A stretch of 54,504 bases of DNA from an uncultured Cocleimonas sp. (GTDB lineage Bacteria > Pseudomonadota > Gammaproteobacteria > Thiotrichales > Thiotrichaceae), in NCBI RefSeq assembly GCF_947495625.1, contig NZ_CANLZW010000032.1, positions 1-54,504 of the forward strand, read 5' to 3'. Positions 39,201 to 49,661 of the stretch are shown one piece after another. Position numbers and translations under genes: made by a program. Below the pieces are notes generated by a model that was given only the letters and a program-made list of their open reading frames with translations, was not told the origin of the DNA and did not search any database. The stretch's first letter is position 1, and each line of letters begins with the position of its first letter.

Positions 39201-40477
39201 CTTTCATCCACCATTGAGCAACCATTTTCTACATAGTGAACAAACTCTTCTCTAAAGCTTTGCACAAAGCTCCACACTGGCATTGCAGCAGCATCGCCCA
39301 AGGCACAGATAGTGCGACCTTCAATTTTATGTGCGACCTCATCCAGACGATCAATATCTTCTAAAGTCCCTTTACCTTCTACGATGCGACACAACATACG
39401 GTACAACCAACCCGTACCTTCACGGCAAGGTGTGCATTGCCCACACGATTCAGAAAAGTAGAAACGAGAAATGCGTTGTAGAACCTTAACCATATCAGTG
39501 GTTTCATCCATAACGATTACTGCACCAGAACCCAAATAAGAGCCTGCTTTAGCAATAGTGTCGTAGTCCATGGTCAATTCCATCATCTGGTCGCCAGTTA
39601 GTACCGGGACTGATGATCCGCCAGGAATCACTGCTTTGAGCTTATTCCCATTTCTAACACCGCCGGCCATCTCAAGTAATTCTGAAAAAGGCATACCCAT
39701 CGGAACTTCAAAGTTCCCAGCATTATTTACATGGCCAGAGACAGAAAATAGCTTTTCTCCTCCAGAACCTTCAACACCCATATTTTTAAACCACTCGCCA
39801 CCACCTCTTAGAATTGCTGGTATTGAAGATAAACTTTCAGTGTTGTTTATAGTTGTAGGGCGCCCATATAAACCAAAGCTAGCGGGAAATGGTGGCTTGA
39901 ATCTTGGCTGTCCTTTCTTGCCTTCCAGTGATTCAAGCAGTGCCGTTTCTTCGCCACAAATATATGCACCAGCGCCTAAAGCGCCATATAAATCAAAATC
40001 AATACCACTTTTTTGAATATTTTTACCAAGATAACCAGCTTCATAAGCTTCTTTGACAGCTTGCTCAAAGCGTATAGATGGCTCATCCATGAACTCACCA
40101 CGCATATAGTTGTAGCCGACCGTCGCTCCAATACAATAGCCAGCGATAGCCATACCCTCAACTAATGCATGTGGATTGAATCGTAAAATATCTCTGTCTT
40201 TACAGGTACCGGGCTCTGATTCATCCGAATTACAAACGATGTACTTTTGACCGGGCATATTGCGTGGCATAAAGCTCCACTTAAGCCCTGTTGGAAAACC
40301 AGCGCCACCTCTGCCACGTAATCCAGAGTTTTTAACTTCTTCAATCAGGTCATTAACATCCGTGCCCTCTTCCAGTATTTTCTGCCAGGATTGATAACCG
40401 CCTGACTTCAAATAATTTTCAAGGGAATAACAATCATCACCATATTGCTTCGTTGCAAAACAAACCTGATCAACCAT
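39197..40477 (-). CDS. nuoF: NADH-quinone oxidoreductase subunit F
   Basis: The NADH- and FMN-binding subunit. The 426 residues contain [16 protein letters not shown] (NADH), [14 protein letters not shown] (FMN), [17 protein letters not shown] and the 4Fe-4S site [13 protein letters not shown]. Its start overlaps the nuoE stop by one base. Confidence 0.98.
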   Translation of the reverse strand: MVDQVCFATKQYGDDCYSLENYLKSGGYQSWQKILEEGTDVNDLIEEVKNSGLRGRGGAGFPTGLKWSFMPRNMPGQKYIVCNSDESEPGTCKDRDILRFNPHALVEGMAIAGYCIGATVGYNYMRGEFMDEPSIRFEQAVKEAYEAGYLGKNIQKSGIDFDLYGALGAGAYICGEETALLESLEGKKGQPRFKPPFPASFGLYGRPTTINNTESLSSIPAILRGGGEWFKNMGVEGSGGEKLFSVSGHVNNAGNFEVPMGMPFSELLEMAGGVRNGNKLKAVIPGGSSVPVLTGDQMMELTMDYDTIAKAGSYLGSGAVIVMDETTDMVKVLQRISRFYFSESCGQCTPCREGTGWLYRMLCRIVEGKGTLEDIDRLDEVAHKIEGRTICALGDAAAMPVWSFVQSFREEFVHYVENGCSMVDER

Positions 40478-41007
40478 TAGCTTGCCTCCTTATCTTTTAA
40501 GGAGCGCTTACTTCTGACGGCATCAAGAAGTTCATCAACTTTTTCATTAGTTAAGTTTTCGTGATAGACATGATTCAACTGCATCATTGGAGCACCGCAA
40601 CAAGCAGCGAGACATTCTTCTTCAACTTTAAAGAAAAATTCTCCATCTGCTGTTGTTTCACCCATTTTAATACCTAGTTTTTCTTCAATATGTTCAACGA
40701 TGCCATCTGACCCATTGAGCATGCAAGACACATTAGTACAAACCGCAATCGTATTTTTAGCCGCTGCTTTTTCATCCAGTTCATACATCGAATAAAAACT
40801 GGCTACTTCATAAACGGCAATTTTTGGAAGATTCAAATAATCGGCAACCGCATCCATCTTGGCTGTAGAGAGATAATGATCCTCATGCATCACTGCCCTT
40901 AAGGCTGCCAATAATGCTGACTGAGCCTTATCTTTAGGAAATCGCTCTAGCCATCTGTCGATTTCATCAGTCTCGTGCTTAGATAAAATAGTTTTCGTAG
41001 TAGCCAT
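40477..41007 (-). CDS. nuoE: NADH-quinone oxidoreductase subunit E
   Basis: A 2Fe-2S subunit of the NADH module (176 residues). The four cysteine ligands lie in CTNVSCML and [14 protein letters not shown]. It overlaps nuoD upstream and nuoF downstream by one base each. Confidence 0.97.
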   Translation of the reverse strand: MATTKTILSKHETDEIDRWLERFPKDKAQSALLAALRAVMHEDHYLSTAKMDAVADYLNLPKIAVYEVASFYSMYELDEKAAAKNTIAVCTNVSCMLNGSDGIVEHIEEKLGIKMGETTADGEFFFKVEEECLAACCGAPMMQLNHVYHENLTNEKVDELLDAVRSKRSLKDKEAS

Positions 41008-42260
41008 TATCTGTCTACCTCTCCAAATACAATATCCATGGTTCCGATAACCGTTACCACATCAGCTAGCATATGACCTTTAGTCAGTTCATCCATGGCT
41101 GACATATGAGCAAAACCAGGAGCGCGGATTTTTAAACGATAGGGTTTATTCGCACCATCGGAAATAATATAGCAACCAAACTCACCTTTAGGATGCTCGA
41201 TTGCTGCATAAGCCTCACCTTCTGGCAAACAATAACCTTCAGTCGCTAATTTGAAGTGATGGATTAATGCTTCCATATCACCTTTCATTTCTTCGCGTTT
41301 TGGTGGTGTGATTTTATGATCAGGGTGCATCACTGGACCCGGATTTTTACGCAACCAATCAACACACTGTTTGATGATACGGTTTGATTGACGAAACTCT
41401 TCGATACGGACTAAATAGCGGTCATAGCTATCACCATTCTTACCCACAGGAATATCAAAATCCACTTGATCGTACATTGCGTATGGTTGTTTCTTTCTTA
41501 AATCCCACTCGACACCTGACCCACGTAACATTGCTCCGGTTAAACCAAGTTGCAACGCTCTTTCAGGTGAAACTATTCCAATATCAACCAATCGTTGTTT
41601 CCAGATTCGGTTGTCTGTCAGTAATGTTTCGTATTCATCCACACATTTAGGAAAACGATTGGTAAAATCTTCTATAAAGTCTAATACCGTGCCGCCACGC
41701 GTTTGATTCAGACGCTCGATATCCGCATCACTGTGCCAGCGTGATTTTTCGTGCAGTGGCATAACATCCGGTAAATCCCTGTAAACACCACCCGGCCTGT
41801 AATAGGTAGCGTGAAGACGCGCACCTGAAACAGCTTCGTAAACATCCATTAAATCTTCACGCTCGCGAAATGCATACAAAAACATGGTCATCGCACCAAC
41901 GTCCAAAGCATGTGCGCCAATCCAGAGAAGATGATTAAGAATGCGGGTGATTTCATCAAACATGGTTCGAATATATTGCGCACGAATTGGCGCTTCAATT
42001 CCCAGCATTTTCTCCAATGCCAGAACATAACCGTGCTCATTGCACATCATCGAAACATAATCGAGACGATCCATATAACCAATGCTTTGATTATACGGTT
42101 TACTCTCGGCTAACTTTTCGGTGCCTCGATGCAATAAACCTATATGAGGATCTGCGCGCTGAATAACCTCGCCATCCATTTCTAAAACAAGGCGTAAAAC
42201 ACCATGCGCAGCGGGATGAGCCGGGCCAAAATTTAGTGTAAAATTGCGAATCTCAGGCAT
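41007..42260 (-). CDS. nuoD: NADH-quinone oxidoreductase subunit D
   Basis: The 49-kDa-type subunit that lines the quinone site (417 residues). Landmarks are [32 protein letters not shown] and [17 protein letters not shown]. It is separate from nuoC, unlike the fused NuoCD of enterobacteria. Confidence 0.98.
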   Translation of the reverse strand: MPEIRNFTLNFGPAHPAAHGVLRLVLEMDGEVIQRADPHIGLLHRGTEKLAESKPYNQSIGYMDRLDYVSMMCNEHGYVLALEKMLGIEAPIRAQYIRTMFDEITRILNHLLWIGAHALDVGAMTMFLYAFREREDLMDVYEAVSGARLHATYYRPGGVYRDLPDVMPLHEKSRWHSDADIERLNQTRGGTVLDFIEDFTNRFPKCVDEYETLLTDNRIWKQRLVDIGIVSPERALQLGLTGAMLRGSGVEWDLRKKQPYAMYDQVDFDIPVGKNGDSYDRYLVRIEEFRQSNRIIKQCVDWLRKNPGPVMHPDHKITPPKREEMKGDMEALIHHFKLATEGYCLPEGEAYAAIEHPKGEFGCYIISDGANKPYRLKIRAPGFAHMSAMDELTKGHMLADVVTVIGTMDIVFGEVDR

Positions 42261-42979
42261 TATTCTTCAGCCTCTGTTTTCGTCTTATTTTCTTTAGCGG
42301 CAGTAAAGCGTAAATCATCCCTGATAACTCTTGGCACAAGAACCCGAGGTTCTATCGATACTGGCTCATACACTACTCTTTGCTGCTCTTCATCGTAGCG
42401 CATTTCTACTTGCCCAATTAATGGAAAATCTTTTCTGAATGGATGCCCCGAAAAACCGTAATCGGTGAGTATTCGACGTAAGTCTGGGTGACCGCTATAC
42501 ATAATCCCAAGAAGGTCAAATGCCTCGCGTTCGAACCAGTTGGCAGAATTCCAGATATCTGTAACAGAATCCACAACCGGGAATTCATTATCATCGCAGT
42601 AAGTCTTTAAGCGAATACGATGATTATGTTTTATTGAGAGTAAATGAATCACTGAAGCAAAACGCTTACCTTCAAATTCAACATCCATTTCATCTAATTC
42701 ACTATCATCAAATGAGAACTCTCTTTTAACACCTCTGGAGAAACTACTTGCATCAACATCCCATTCAGATTCACCATAGGCGAGATAATCGACGCCACAT
42801 AAATCGATTAATTGTTCGAAACAACAGGATTCATCATCACGCAGAAAAATAACTGTCGAAAGCAAGTCCACAGGTGCTACTTCAATCGTAAGCTCATTGA
42901 TTTCAATTTTACTGGAAATTAGTTTCTCGGATAAAGACTTAGTAATGTGTGTCTCTAACGTTCTTAAAGCTTCCGTCAT
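42260..42979 (-). CDS. nuoC: NADH-quinone oxidoreductase subunit C
   Basis: The 30-kDa-type subunit of complex I (239 residues). The signature [20 protein letters not shown] and [19 protein letters not shown] are clear. It carries an acidic insert in its middle ([15 protein letters not shown]) and overlaps nuoB by 4 bases (ATGA). Confidence 0.96.
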   Translation of the reverse strand: MTEALRTLETHITKSLSEKLISSKIEINELTIEVAPVDLLSTVIFLRDDESCCFEQLIDLCGVDYLAYGESEWDVDASSFSRGVKREFSFDDSELDEMDVEFEGKRFASVIHLLSIKHNHRIRLKTYCDDNEFPVVDSVTDIWNSANWFEREAFDLLGIMYSGHPDLRRILTDYGFSGHPFRKDFPLIGQVEMRYDEEQQRVVYEPVSIEPRVLVPRVIRDDLRFTAAKENKTKTEAEE

Positions 42980-43467
42980 GCAACTTCTTCCTGACGGGCA
43001 ATCGTGTTGGTATTCTTTATTTTATTTTGTAGCTGAATTATCCCATATAACAAAGCTTCTGCTGTTGGAGGACAACCCGGCACATAAATATCAACCGGCA
43101 CGATACGATCACAACCACGTACAACCGCATAAGAATAATGATAATAACCACCGCCATTCGCGCATGAACCCATGGAAATCACCCAGCGCGGTTCTGCCAT
43201 CTGATCGTATACTTTGCGTAAAGCGGGAGCCATTTTATTGGTGAGTGTGCCAGCAACAATCATTACATCCGATTGACGTGGACTTGGGCGAAACAGGATA
43301 CCAAAGCGATCCATATCATAACGTGACGCACCTGCCTGCATCATCTCAACAGCGCAACACGCCAAACCAAAGGTCATCGGCCACATTGAGCCAGTTCTTG
43401 CCCAGTTGATGAGTTTATCTGCGCTTGTGGTTACAAAGCCTTCATTGAGTTTTCCCTCTATTCCCAT
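42976..43467 (-). CDS. nuoB: NADH-quinone oxidoreductase subunit B
   Basis: The subunit holding the terminal 4Fe-4S cluster N2 next to quinone. The ligands are in [17 protein letters not shown] and [14 protein letters not shown]. The ATG at 43467 has AAGGAG seven bases upstream, so I prefer it to the one seven codons earlier; this gives 163 residues. It overlaps the end of nuoA by 10 bases. Confidence 0.97.
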   Translation of the reverse strand: MGIEGKLNEGFVTTSADKLINWARTGSMWPMTFGLACCAVEMMQAGASRYDMDRFGILFRPSPRQSDVMIVAGTLTNKMAPALRKVYDQMAEPRWVISMGSCANGGGYYHYSYAVVRGCDRIVPVDIYVPGCPPTAEALLYGIIQLQNKIKNTNTIARQEEVA

Positions 43468-43814
43468 TCCAAGGCTCCTTTTTTCCACTCGTAAATAAAC
43501 CCGATGATTAAAATACCAAGAAAGACGCCCATTGCGATAAGGCCAAACAGACCTATTTTGTCGAGTACCACCGCCCAGGGGAATAGAAAGGCTATTTCGA
43601 GATCAAAAATAATAAATAGAATAGCAACCAGATAGTAACGCACATCGAACTTCATGCGAGCATCACCGAACGCTTCAAAACCGCATTCAAATGGGGAATC
43701 CTTCGCTTCGCCAGGGCGACGAGGTGAAAGCAAAGAGCCTAGTATCAACATAAAAATCGCCATTGCAAATCCAACACTCAGAAATACAAGAACAGGCAAA
43801 TATTCTGCAAGCAT
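43458..43814 (-). CDS. nuoA: NADH-quinone oxidoreductase subunit A
   Basis: A three-helix membrane subunit and first gene of the nuo operon (118 residues). Landmarks are [20 protein letters not shown] and [20 protein letters not shown]. The AT-rich stretch upstream must hold the operon promoter. Confidence 0.97.
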   Translation of the reverse strand: MLAEYLPVLVFLSVGFAMAIFMLILGSLLSPRRPGEAKDSPFECGFEAFGDARMKFDVRYYLVAILFIIFDLEIAFLFPWAVVLDKIGLFGLIAMGVFLGILIIGFIYEWKKGALEWE

Positions 43815-44072
43815 AAACTCTCCATAGCACTTAAGATTTTATTATTATATTAAACAATCAATGAATTCTTAATGATGTTTATTTACTGACTAAGTCGAAT
43901 ATACACTTATTTTTACCCAGTTCACAACAAACCAAGTGAAAAATATTTATATAATTTTTTCTTATATTTATATAAACATAAAAAATATCATTGAATAAAT
44001 AATACTAATAAACCATAAGTAAGAATCATGCTAATTGATTACTAAAGTATTGAAACAAGAAGAAACGATATG

Positions 44073-44105
44073 AAAGTCACCCCCCTACTTTTGGGCACTT
44101 TTTTT
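44073..44105 (+). repeat. dispersed G-run repeat, single copy
   Basis: The plus strand reads AAAGTCACCCCCCTACTTTT then GGGCACTTTTTTT. It is one of the best matches to the consensus. It lies between nuoA and icd, with its T-tail pointing towards icd. Confidence 0.88.
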
Positions 44106-44241
44106 GGTACTGCTTAAATGGACTAAATGAAACGATTATTTATCTACGTTTCATAAATCATTTCAGGCTATGCATTACAACAACATCACAAATTAACTGT
44201 TTATTTTTATTTTGATTAATACAGTAACTATGAGAATTTAA

Positions 44242-44278
44242 GCCTGACGATAAAATATAATTAATTTGATCGTCAGGC
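44242..44278 (-). terminator. hairpin after icd
   Basis: GCCTGACGAT (44242-44251) pairs exactly with ATCGTCAGGC (44269-44278). The loop is 17 bases and the T-tail on minus is weak, so termination strength is uncertain. Confidence 0.5.
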
Positions 44279-44288
44279 GATAAAACAA

Positions 44289-46529
44289 TTAAGCCCTAAA
44301 ATCTCTTATGGCTTTATTAAATGTTTCACTAGGTCGCATGACGTTCTTGGTTTTTTCTGCATCAGCATAGAAATAACCACCGATATCAACCGCAACACCT
44401 TGCACTGAATTCATTTCTTCAATGATTTTGTTTTCATTCTCGGCTAATATTTTTGCTAAAGGCGCATACTGAGCTGCAAGCTCTGCATCTTCATTTTGTT
44501 CTGCCAGAATTTCAGCCCAATACATAGCCAGATAGAAATGACTTCCGCGGCTATCTAATTCTCCAGTTCGTTGAGAAGGTGATTTATTTTCATCCAGTAA
44601 TTTTCCAACTGCCTGGTCTAGCGTTTTGGCTAATAACTTTGCCTTATCATTACCGGTAAAGTCACCGGCTTTTTCAAGAGAGACAGTAATTGCCAAAAAC
44701 TCACCCAAAGAATCCCAGCTTAAATGGTTTTCCTCTAATAGCTGCTTAACTAAAACAGGTGCAGTTCCTCCCGCACCGGTTTCAAATAATCCACCACCCG
44801 CCATCAGCGGAACAACAGATAACATTTTTGCACTAGTTCCTAATTCCATAATCGGGAAAAGATCCGTTAGATAATCTCTCAATATATTACCTGTCACAGA
44901 AATTGTATCTTTACCGCGAATTATTCTTTCCAGGGTATAACGCATTGAACGTAAAGGAGACATGATTTCAATATCCACACCCGTAAGATCATGATCTTTC
45001 AAATAATGCTTAACTTTTTTGATGAGCTCAAAATCATGAGGGCGGTATTCATCAAGCCAGAAAACAGCAGGAATTTGAGCTTCTCGCGCGCGATCCACCG
45101 CTAATTTAATCCAGTCACGAATAGGAAAGTCTTTGGTTTGACACATTCTCCAGATATCACCCTTCTCGACTTCCTGTTCGATAACAAAATTACTTTCTTC
45201 ACACACTATTCTTGCTGTGCCGTCTTCAGTAATTTCGAAAGTTTTATCATGCGAGCCGTATTCTTCTGCCTTTTGCGCCATTAAACCAACATTAGGCACT
45301 GTACCCATTGTCGTAGGATCAAATTTTCCATTACTTTTACAGAAGTTAATCATCTCTTGATAAATACGCGCATAAGTACTTTCTGGCATCACAGCTTTTG
45401 TGTCTTTAGGCTTGCCATCAGGCCCCCACATTTTACCGCCATTACGAATCATGGCTGGCATAGACGCATCAACAATCACATCATTTGGTGCATGCAAATT
45501 CGAAATACCTTTAGCTGCATTTACCATGGCTAATTCTGGTCGTTCTGCATAACAATTATGAATATCTTCTAGAATTTCTTCTCGAACAGAACCAGGAAGT
45601 GTTTCTATTTTTTCGTAAACACTGCTAATTCCATTATTTGGGTTAACACCCAGCTTATCGAATAGCTCGCCATGTTTTTTGAACAGGTCTTTATAGAATA
45701 CTTTTACCGCGTGACCAAAAACAATCGGATGCGACACTTTCATCATCGTTGCTTTAACGTGTAAGGAATACATTACGCCAGTTTCCTTGGCGTCATCCAT
45801 CGTATCTTCGAGAAATTGACAGAGTGCTTTTTTACTCATAAACATGCTGTCTATGATTTCACCTTCCAGTAGATCTGTTTTTTCTTTGAGGATTGTTACT
45901 TTACCCTCTTTATTAACAAACTCCATCCTGACACTACAGTCTTTGTCGACGGTTTTACATTTTTCGCTGGAATAAAAGTCACCGTGACGCATATGAGCCA
46001 CATGAGTTCTTGATGCAGGACTCCAGTCAGCCATTTCGTGAGGATTTTTCTGTGCATAGCGTTTAACCGCTGGTGGCGCTCTACGATCGGAATTACCTTC
46101 ACGTAAAATTGGATTAACTGCACTACCTAAAATCTTCGAATAACGCTGTTGAAGGGTTTTTTCTTCATCTGTTTCGGCAGACTCCGGATAATCAGGAACA
46201 CTAACCCCATGCGATTGCAACTCATCAATTGCAGTCAGTAACTGTGGTACCGAAGCACTAATATTAGGCAACTTAATTATGTTCGCGCTTGGCTCAGCAA
46301 TGACCTTGCCTAATTCCGCCAGATTATCCGGAATTCTCTGTTCTTCAGGAAGAAAATCTCCAAACTCACCAATTATCCTTGCCGCCAGGGATATGTCACT
46401 CTTCTCTATCTCTATCTCAACCCCTGCCGCTGACATAAACGCTCTCAAAATGGGAAGTAATGAGGCTGTTGCTAAAAGTGGTGCCTCGTCAGTAAGTGTA
46501 TAAATGATTTTCGAACTTTCATTTCCCAT
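44289..46529 (-). CDS. icd: isocitrate dehydrogenase (NADP+), monomeric type
   Basis: Oxidises isocitrate to 2-oxoglutarate in the TCA cycle, making NADPH and CO2; cytosolic. At about 746 residues it is the monomeric class, unrelated in length to the 45-kDa dimeric enzyme. Landmarks include [60 protein letters not shown] and [14 protein letters not shown]. The ATG at 46529 has GGAG eleven bases upstream; a TTG two codons earlier has GGAG at five bases and cannot be ruled out. It lies between nuoA and tRNA-Leu, with long gaps on both sides, so it is its own unit. Confidence 0.96.
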   Translation of the reverse strand: MGNESSKIIYTLTDEAPLLATASLLPILRAFMSAAGVEIEIEKSDISLAARIIGEFGDFLPEEQRIPDNLAELGKVIAEPSANIIKLPNISASVPQLLTAIDELQSHGVSVPDYPESAETDEEKTLQQRYSKILGSAVNPILREGNSDRRAPPAVKRYAQKNPHEMADWSPASRTHVAHMRHGDFYSSEKCKTVDKDCSVRMEFVNKEGKVTILKEKTDLLEGEIIDSMFMSKKALCQFLEDTMDDAKETGVMYSLHVKATMMKVSHPIVFGHAVKVFYKDLFKKHGELFDKLGVNPNNGISSVYEKIETLPGSVREEILEDIHNCYAERPELAMVNAAKGISNLHAPNDVIVDASMPAMIRNGGKMWGPDGKPKDTKAVMPESTYARIYQEMINFCKSNGKFDPTTMGTVPNVGLMAQKAEEYGSHDKTFEITEDGTARIVCEESNFVIEQEVEKGDIWRMCQTKDFPIRDWIKLAVDRAREAQIPAVFWLDEYRPHDFELIKKVKHYLKDHDLTGVDIEIMSPLRSMRYTLERIIRGKDTISVTGNILRDYLTDLFPIMELGTSAKMLSVVPLMAGGGLFETGAGGTAPVLVKQLLEENHLSWDSLGEFLAITVSLEKAGDFTGNDKAKLLAKTLDQAVGKLLDENKSPSQRTGELDSRGSHFYLAMYWAEILAEQNEDAELAAQYAPLAKILAENENKIIEEMNSVQGVAVDIGGYFYADAEKTKNVMRPSETFNKAIRDFRA

Positions 46530-46700
46530 TTGCAATACTTCTCCATTGTAATTAAGTTAATTTATGCGCAGATTAGATCATATAATTATATCTCTTTTGG
46601 AGTAGCCTAAACCCTCATATTCTTCAATGAAGGGTATTTGACCATTTAAAATCGCCAACTCCACTTGAGAATACCATTGAAAATAAAATATTTCGGACAC

Positions 46701-46726
46701 AAAAAATCCCGCATGAAGCGGGATTT
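46701..46726 (-). terminator. rho-independent terminator after tRNA-Leu
   Basis: AAATCCCGC pairs with GCGGGATTT around ATGAA. On the minus strand a T-run follows, so it ends the tpiA-secG-tRNA-Leu transcript. Confidence 0.9.
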
Positions 46727-46748
46727 AGTCTGAATAAATTCAGGAATT

Positions 46749-46833
46749 TGGTGCCGATGGCCGGAGTCGAACCGGCACTGCTTGCGCAACACGCCCCTCA
46801 AGCGTGCGTGTCTACCAATTTCACCACATCGGC
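46749..46833 (-). tRNA. tRNA-Leu (anticodon GAG)
   Basis: The minus strand folds as an 85-base leucine tRNA. The acceptor arms GCCGATG and CATCGGC pair exactly, the anticodon loop CTTGAGG holds GAG, the variable arm is long as in class II tRNAs, and the T arm is GCCGG-TTCGACT-CCGGC. The 3' CCA is encoded. It lies 11 bases past the secG stop, as in many gammaproteobacteria. Confidence 0.97.
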
Positions 46834-46843
46834 TAATATGACG

Positions 46844-47221
46844 CTATTTTGGTATATCTGAGGGAGCTTCATTTTCAATAGCAGGAGCAACATCACCCGA
46901 GCCTTTTGGTAGATCTACTTCTGACGATCCTGCAGGAGCAGGCTCAGTGATTGCAGTAGGTATAATTGACTCACCCACAACACCATCAGGGTGTGCAACT
47001 AACCACGCGAGCATTAGCGAATTAGCAAAAAATACCGTTGCGAGTACTGCAGTTAGTTTTGTTAAAAAATTACCCGAACCACGCGAACCAAACACTGTGC
47101 CTGAAGCACCGCCACCAAAAGCAGCTCCTGCGTCCGCACCTTTACCGTGCTGAATTAGCACTAGACCAATAATACCTAGAGCTACCATGATTTGAATAAT
47201 TAACAATACGTTATATAACAT
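46844..47221 (-). CDS. secG: preprotein translocase subunit SecG
   Basis: SecG is the two-helix auxiliary subunit of the SecYEG channel in the inner membrane. The 125-residue protein has helix 1 (VLLIIQIMVALGIIGLVLIQ), the conserved HGKGADAGAAFGGGASGTVF GSRG region, then helix 2, and an extended acidic tail (about 45 residues) beyond the core. It is followed directly by tRNA-Leu. Confidence 0.95.
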   Translation of the reverse strand: MLYNVLLIIQIMVALGIIGLVLIQHGKGADAGAAFGGGASGTVFGSRGSGNFLTKLTAVLATVFFANSLMLAWLVAHPDGVVGESIIPTAITEPAPAGSSEVDLPKGSGDVAPAIENEAPSDIPK

Positions 47222-47279
47222 GTAAAACCTTTACCTTATTAAGCAAGCGCAGCAAGCCAGAGTAGACTCAATTTAGTCT

Positions 47280-48026
47280 TTAACCTGCTTTGCAAATCGC
47301 TAAAAAATCTTCTGCTTTCAATGAAGCGCCACCAATAAGACCACCGTCTATATCAGCCATGGCAAAAAGCTCATCGGCATTTCCACCGTTTACGCTTCCA
47401 CCATATAAAATTTGTACTTTCTCAGCCACATCAGCATTCAATGCAGCAATCTTTCCACGAATAAACGCGTGCACATCTTGTGCCTGTTGTGGCGATGCTG
47501 TCATTCCTGTACCTATAGCCCAAACAGGCTCATAAGCAATAACACCATCTGCAAGAGCTTCTACACCTTCAAGCTCAATTACTGCGTCTAATTGACGAGC
47601 AACCACCTCTTCTGTGATCCCTTGCTCTCTCTCTTCTAATAACTCACCAACACATAAAATTGGCTTCAAACCATGCTTACGTGCAGCTGCAAATTTATTT
47701 GCTGTATCTTCGTCTTTCTCTGCAAACAAAGTACGTCTTTCCGAGTGTCCTACGATTGCATATTCACAATCAAAATCATTCAACATAGGTCCAGATATTT
47801 CACCTGTAAATGCACCCGAATCATGCTCAGATATACTTTCTGAGCCGTAAGCTACATCAGTACCTGATAACAACTCTTGCACAAGAGGTATATAAATATA
47901 AGGAGCACATACTGCTACTTCTGTTTTAGCTTCTGACATTCCCGCCAGAACACCATTTAACAATTCTTTAATACTTTCTTTAGAACCGTTTAGTTTCCAA
48001 TTACCAGCTACCAGAGTTTTACGCAT
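47280..48026 (-). CDS. tpiA: triosephosphate isomerase
   Basis: Interconverts dihydroxyacetone phosphate and glyceraldehyde 3-phosphate in glycolysis and gluconeogenesis. The 248 residues contain the catalytic Lys in GNWKLNG (Lys11), His in YAIVGHSERR (His94) and Glu in AYEPVWAIGTG (Glu166), plus the phosphate loop GGSVNGGNADEL. It sits between glmM and secG on the minus strand. Confidence 0.98.
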   Translation of the reverse strand: MRKTLVAGNWKLNGSKESIKELLNGVLAGMSEAKTEVAVCAPYIYIPLVQELLSGTDVAYGSESISEHDSGAFTGEISGPMLNDFDCEYAIVGHSERRTLFAEKDEDTANKFAAARKHGLKPILCVGELLEEREQGITEEVVARQLDAVIELEGVEALADGVIAYEPVWAIGTGMTASPQQAQDVHAFIRGKIAALNADVAEKVQILYGGSVNGGNADELFAMADIDGGLIGGASLKAEDFLAICKAG

Positions 48027-48100
48027 GTGTTTTCCCTGCCGTGTTTTTCGAATCGCGGAAGATTAACCCTAGCCCACACATAAATCAATTGTTTTGTGCA

Positions 48101-49438
48101 TTAACGCGCGACTTTCTCTACAACATCAGCAATAAGTTGCGCGTATTGCTTCGTATGTTTTTCTTCTACAGCCTCTACCATCACTCTAATTAGAGGCTCA
48201 GTACCTGACGCTCTCAAAAGAACACGACCACTATTCCCCATCTGCGATTCAGCATCTTTAACAGCGGCCTGAATTTCTTTATTATCTTTCAGGTCAATTT
48301 TATTATTGATCCGAACATTAATTAGTGTTTGAGGGTATTTAGTCATAACTTGCTTCAAGTCATGCAAGCTTTTACCACTTACAATTACCGCATAAAGAAC
48401 TTGAAGCGCAGCAATGGTCCCATCACCTGTTGCTATTCGATCGCGAACGATGATATGCCCAGACGACTCTCCACCAAGAATACCCCCCGACTTACGCAGC
48501 AATTCCATCACATATCGATCGCCTACATCTGCACGATGAAAATTCAGACCCATTTCCACCATCGCTTTCTCCAAGCCAAGATTACTCATCAAGGTGCCAA
48601 CCACATCCTCTTTGAGTCCTTCATTCTGCATTCTATGAGCAGCAATTATAGCTAAAATTTCATCTCCATTAACTACTTCACCCTTATGGTCAACCATCAT
48701 CAAACGATCACCATCACCATCTAAGGCGATGCCTAAATCTGCTCGATACTCTTTGACGCTCTTTTGCAATAAAGCCAAAGATGTAGCACCACAACCATCA
48801 TTGATATTAAATCCATCTGGTTTCGCCGCTATCTTTACGACGTCAGCACCTAATTCAGAAAACACATCAGGGCTGACGTGATAAGTAGCTCCGTTGGCAC
48901 AATCAACAACAATACGAAGACCTTCTAACGTAATGTGAGAAGGTATGGCGCGCTTACAAAACTCAATATAACGGCCTGCAGCATCATCAACGCGCTCTAC
49001 TTTACCTAGCTTATCAGAACTAACAGTAACCAACTCTCGCTCTAGATATTCTTCAATCTCATGCTCAGTCTCATCTGAAAGCTTAGTCCCTTCCGCAGAA
49101 AAGAACTTAACGCCATTATCCTGATAAGGATTATGAGAGGCACTGACAACTATGCCAGCCGACGCTCTGAAGGTTGTAGTTAGATATGCCACACCAGGAG
49201 TTGGCATAGGCCCCAGCAAACGAATATTCACGCCAGCAGCCACTAAACCAGCTTCAAGCGCTGATTCGAGCATGTAGCCTGAGATACGAGTATCTTTCCC
49301 AATAACAACAAGCGGAGTGCCGTGAGCGGCTAACACTTTGCCCGCAGCCCAGCCTAGCTTTAAAACAAAATCTGGAGTCATAGGTGCTTTACCTATTTCT
49401 CCACGGATACCATCTGTGCCAAAATATTTTCTACTCAT
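48101..49438 (-). CDS. glmM: phosphoglucosamine mutase
   Basis: GlmM converts glucosamine 6-phosphate to glucosamine 1-phosphate for peptidoglycan and lipopolysaccharide precursors. The protein starts at the conserved [15 protein letters not shown]; an upstream GTG would add 14 atypical residues. 445 residues is the standard length. The phosphoserine loop is [13 protein letters not shown] and the metal site is [13 protein letters not shown]. In many relatives folP lies between ftsH and glmM; here the 223-base gap holds only a terminator and a repeat. Confidence 0.97.
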   Translation of the reverse strand: MSRKYFGTDGIRGEIGKAPMTPDFVLKLGWAAGKVLAAHGTPLVVIGKDTRISGYMLESALEAGLVAAGVNIRLLGPMPTPGVAYLTTTFRASAGIVVSASHNPYQDNGVKFFSAEGTKLSDETEHEIEEYLERELVTVSSDKLGKVERVDDAAGRYIEFCKRAIPSHITLEGLRIVVDCANGATYHVSPDVFSELGADVVKIAAKPDGFNINDGCGATSLALLQKSVKEYRADLGIALDGDGDRLMMVDHKGEVVNGDEILAIIAAHRMQNEGLKEDVVGTLMSNLGLEKAMVEMGLNFHRADVGDRYVMELLRKSGGILGGESSGHIIVRDRIATGDGTIAALQVLYAVIVSGKSLHDLKQVMTKYPQTLINVRINNKIDLKDNKEIQAAVKDAESQMGNSGRVLLRASGTEPLIRVMVEAVEEKHTKQYAQLIADVVEKVAR

Positions 49439-49563
49439 AAATTTTGTACTGCTTAGGGTTTTGTTTAATTTGTGCGGCACATTATAGCACTTTTCCTTTA
49501 TCTAAATACCCCTACCCAATTAAACAAACGCAGGTAAAAGAAACCATAAAAGAACTACTAAAT

Positions 49564-49597
49564 AAAAAAAGGCCTACAAGTAGGGGGGGTGACCTTA
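49564..49597 (-). repeat. dispersed G-run repeat, single copy
   Basis: Seven A, GGCCTAC, then AAGTAGGGGGGGTGACC. It lies 16 bases from the ftsH terminator, in the glmM-ftsH gap, with the T-tailed strand on minus. Confidence 0.83.
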
Positions 49598-49613
49598 ATA
49601 ATAAGTTCACAAT

Positions 49614-49641
49614 AAAAAAGGACGCTAAATGCGTCCTTTTT
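49614..49641. terminator. rho-independent terminator after ftsH
   Basis: The arms 49615-49625 and 49631-49641 (AAAAAGGACGC with GCGTCCTTTTT) pair perfectly around TAAAT. A- and T-runs on both sides make it usable in both directions. It is 21 bases past the ftsH stop. Confidence 0.9.
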
Positions 49642-49661
49642 CACAACTCTTAACAAATAGA

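Larger units (their letters stand above)
43815..44288. other. gene-free interval between icd and nuoA
   Basis: No gene is seen. Upstream of nuoA the DNA is strongly AT-rich (about 43830-44060) and should contain the nuo promoter, although I cannot pick one hexamer pair with confidence. It also holds a repeat copy (44073-44105) and the hairpin that follows icd (44242-44278). No DNR-type box is present. Confidence 0.6.

Noticed and set aside
39570-40016. 148-codon plus-strand frame opposite nuoF
   Set aside because: Antisense shadow of nuoF; no family features.
48480-48500. C-run followed by GACTTACG in glmM, similar to the repeat core
   Set aside because: It codes for the conserved glycine-rich part of GlmM and lacks the rest of the repeat; probably chance.
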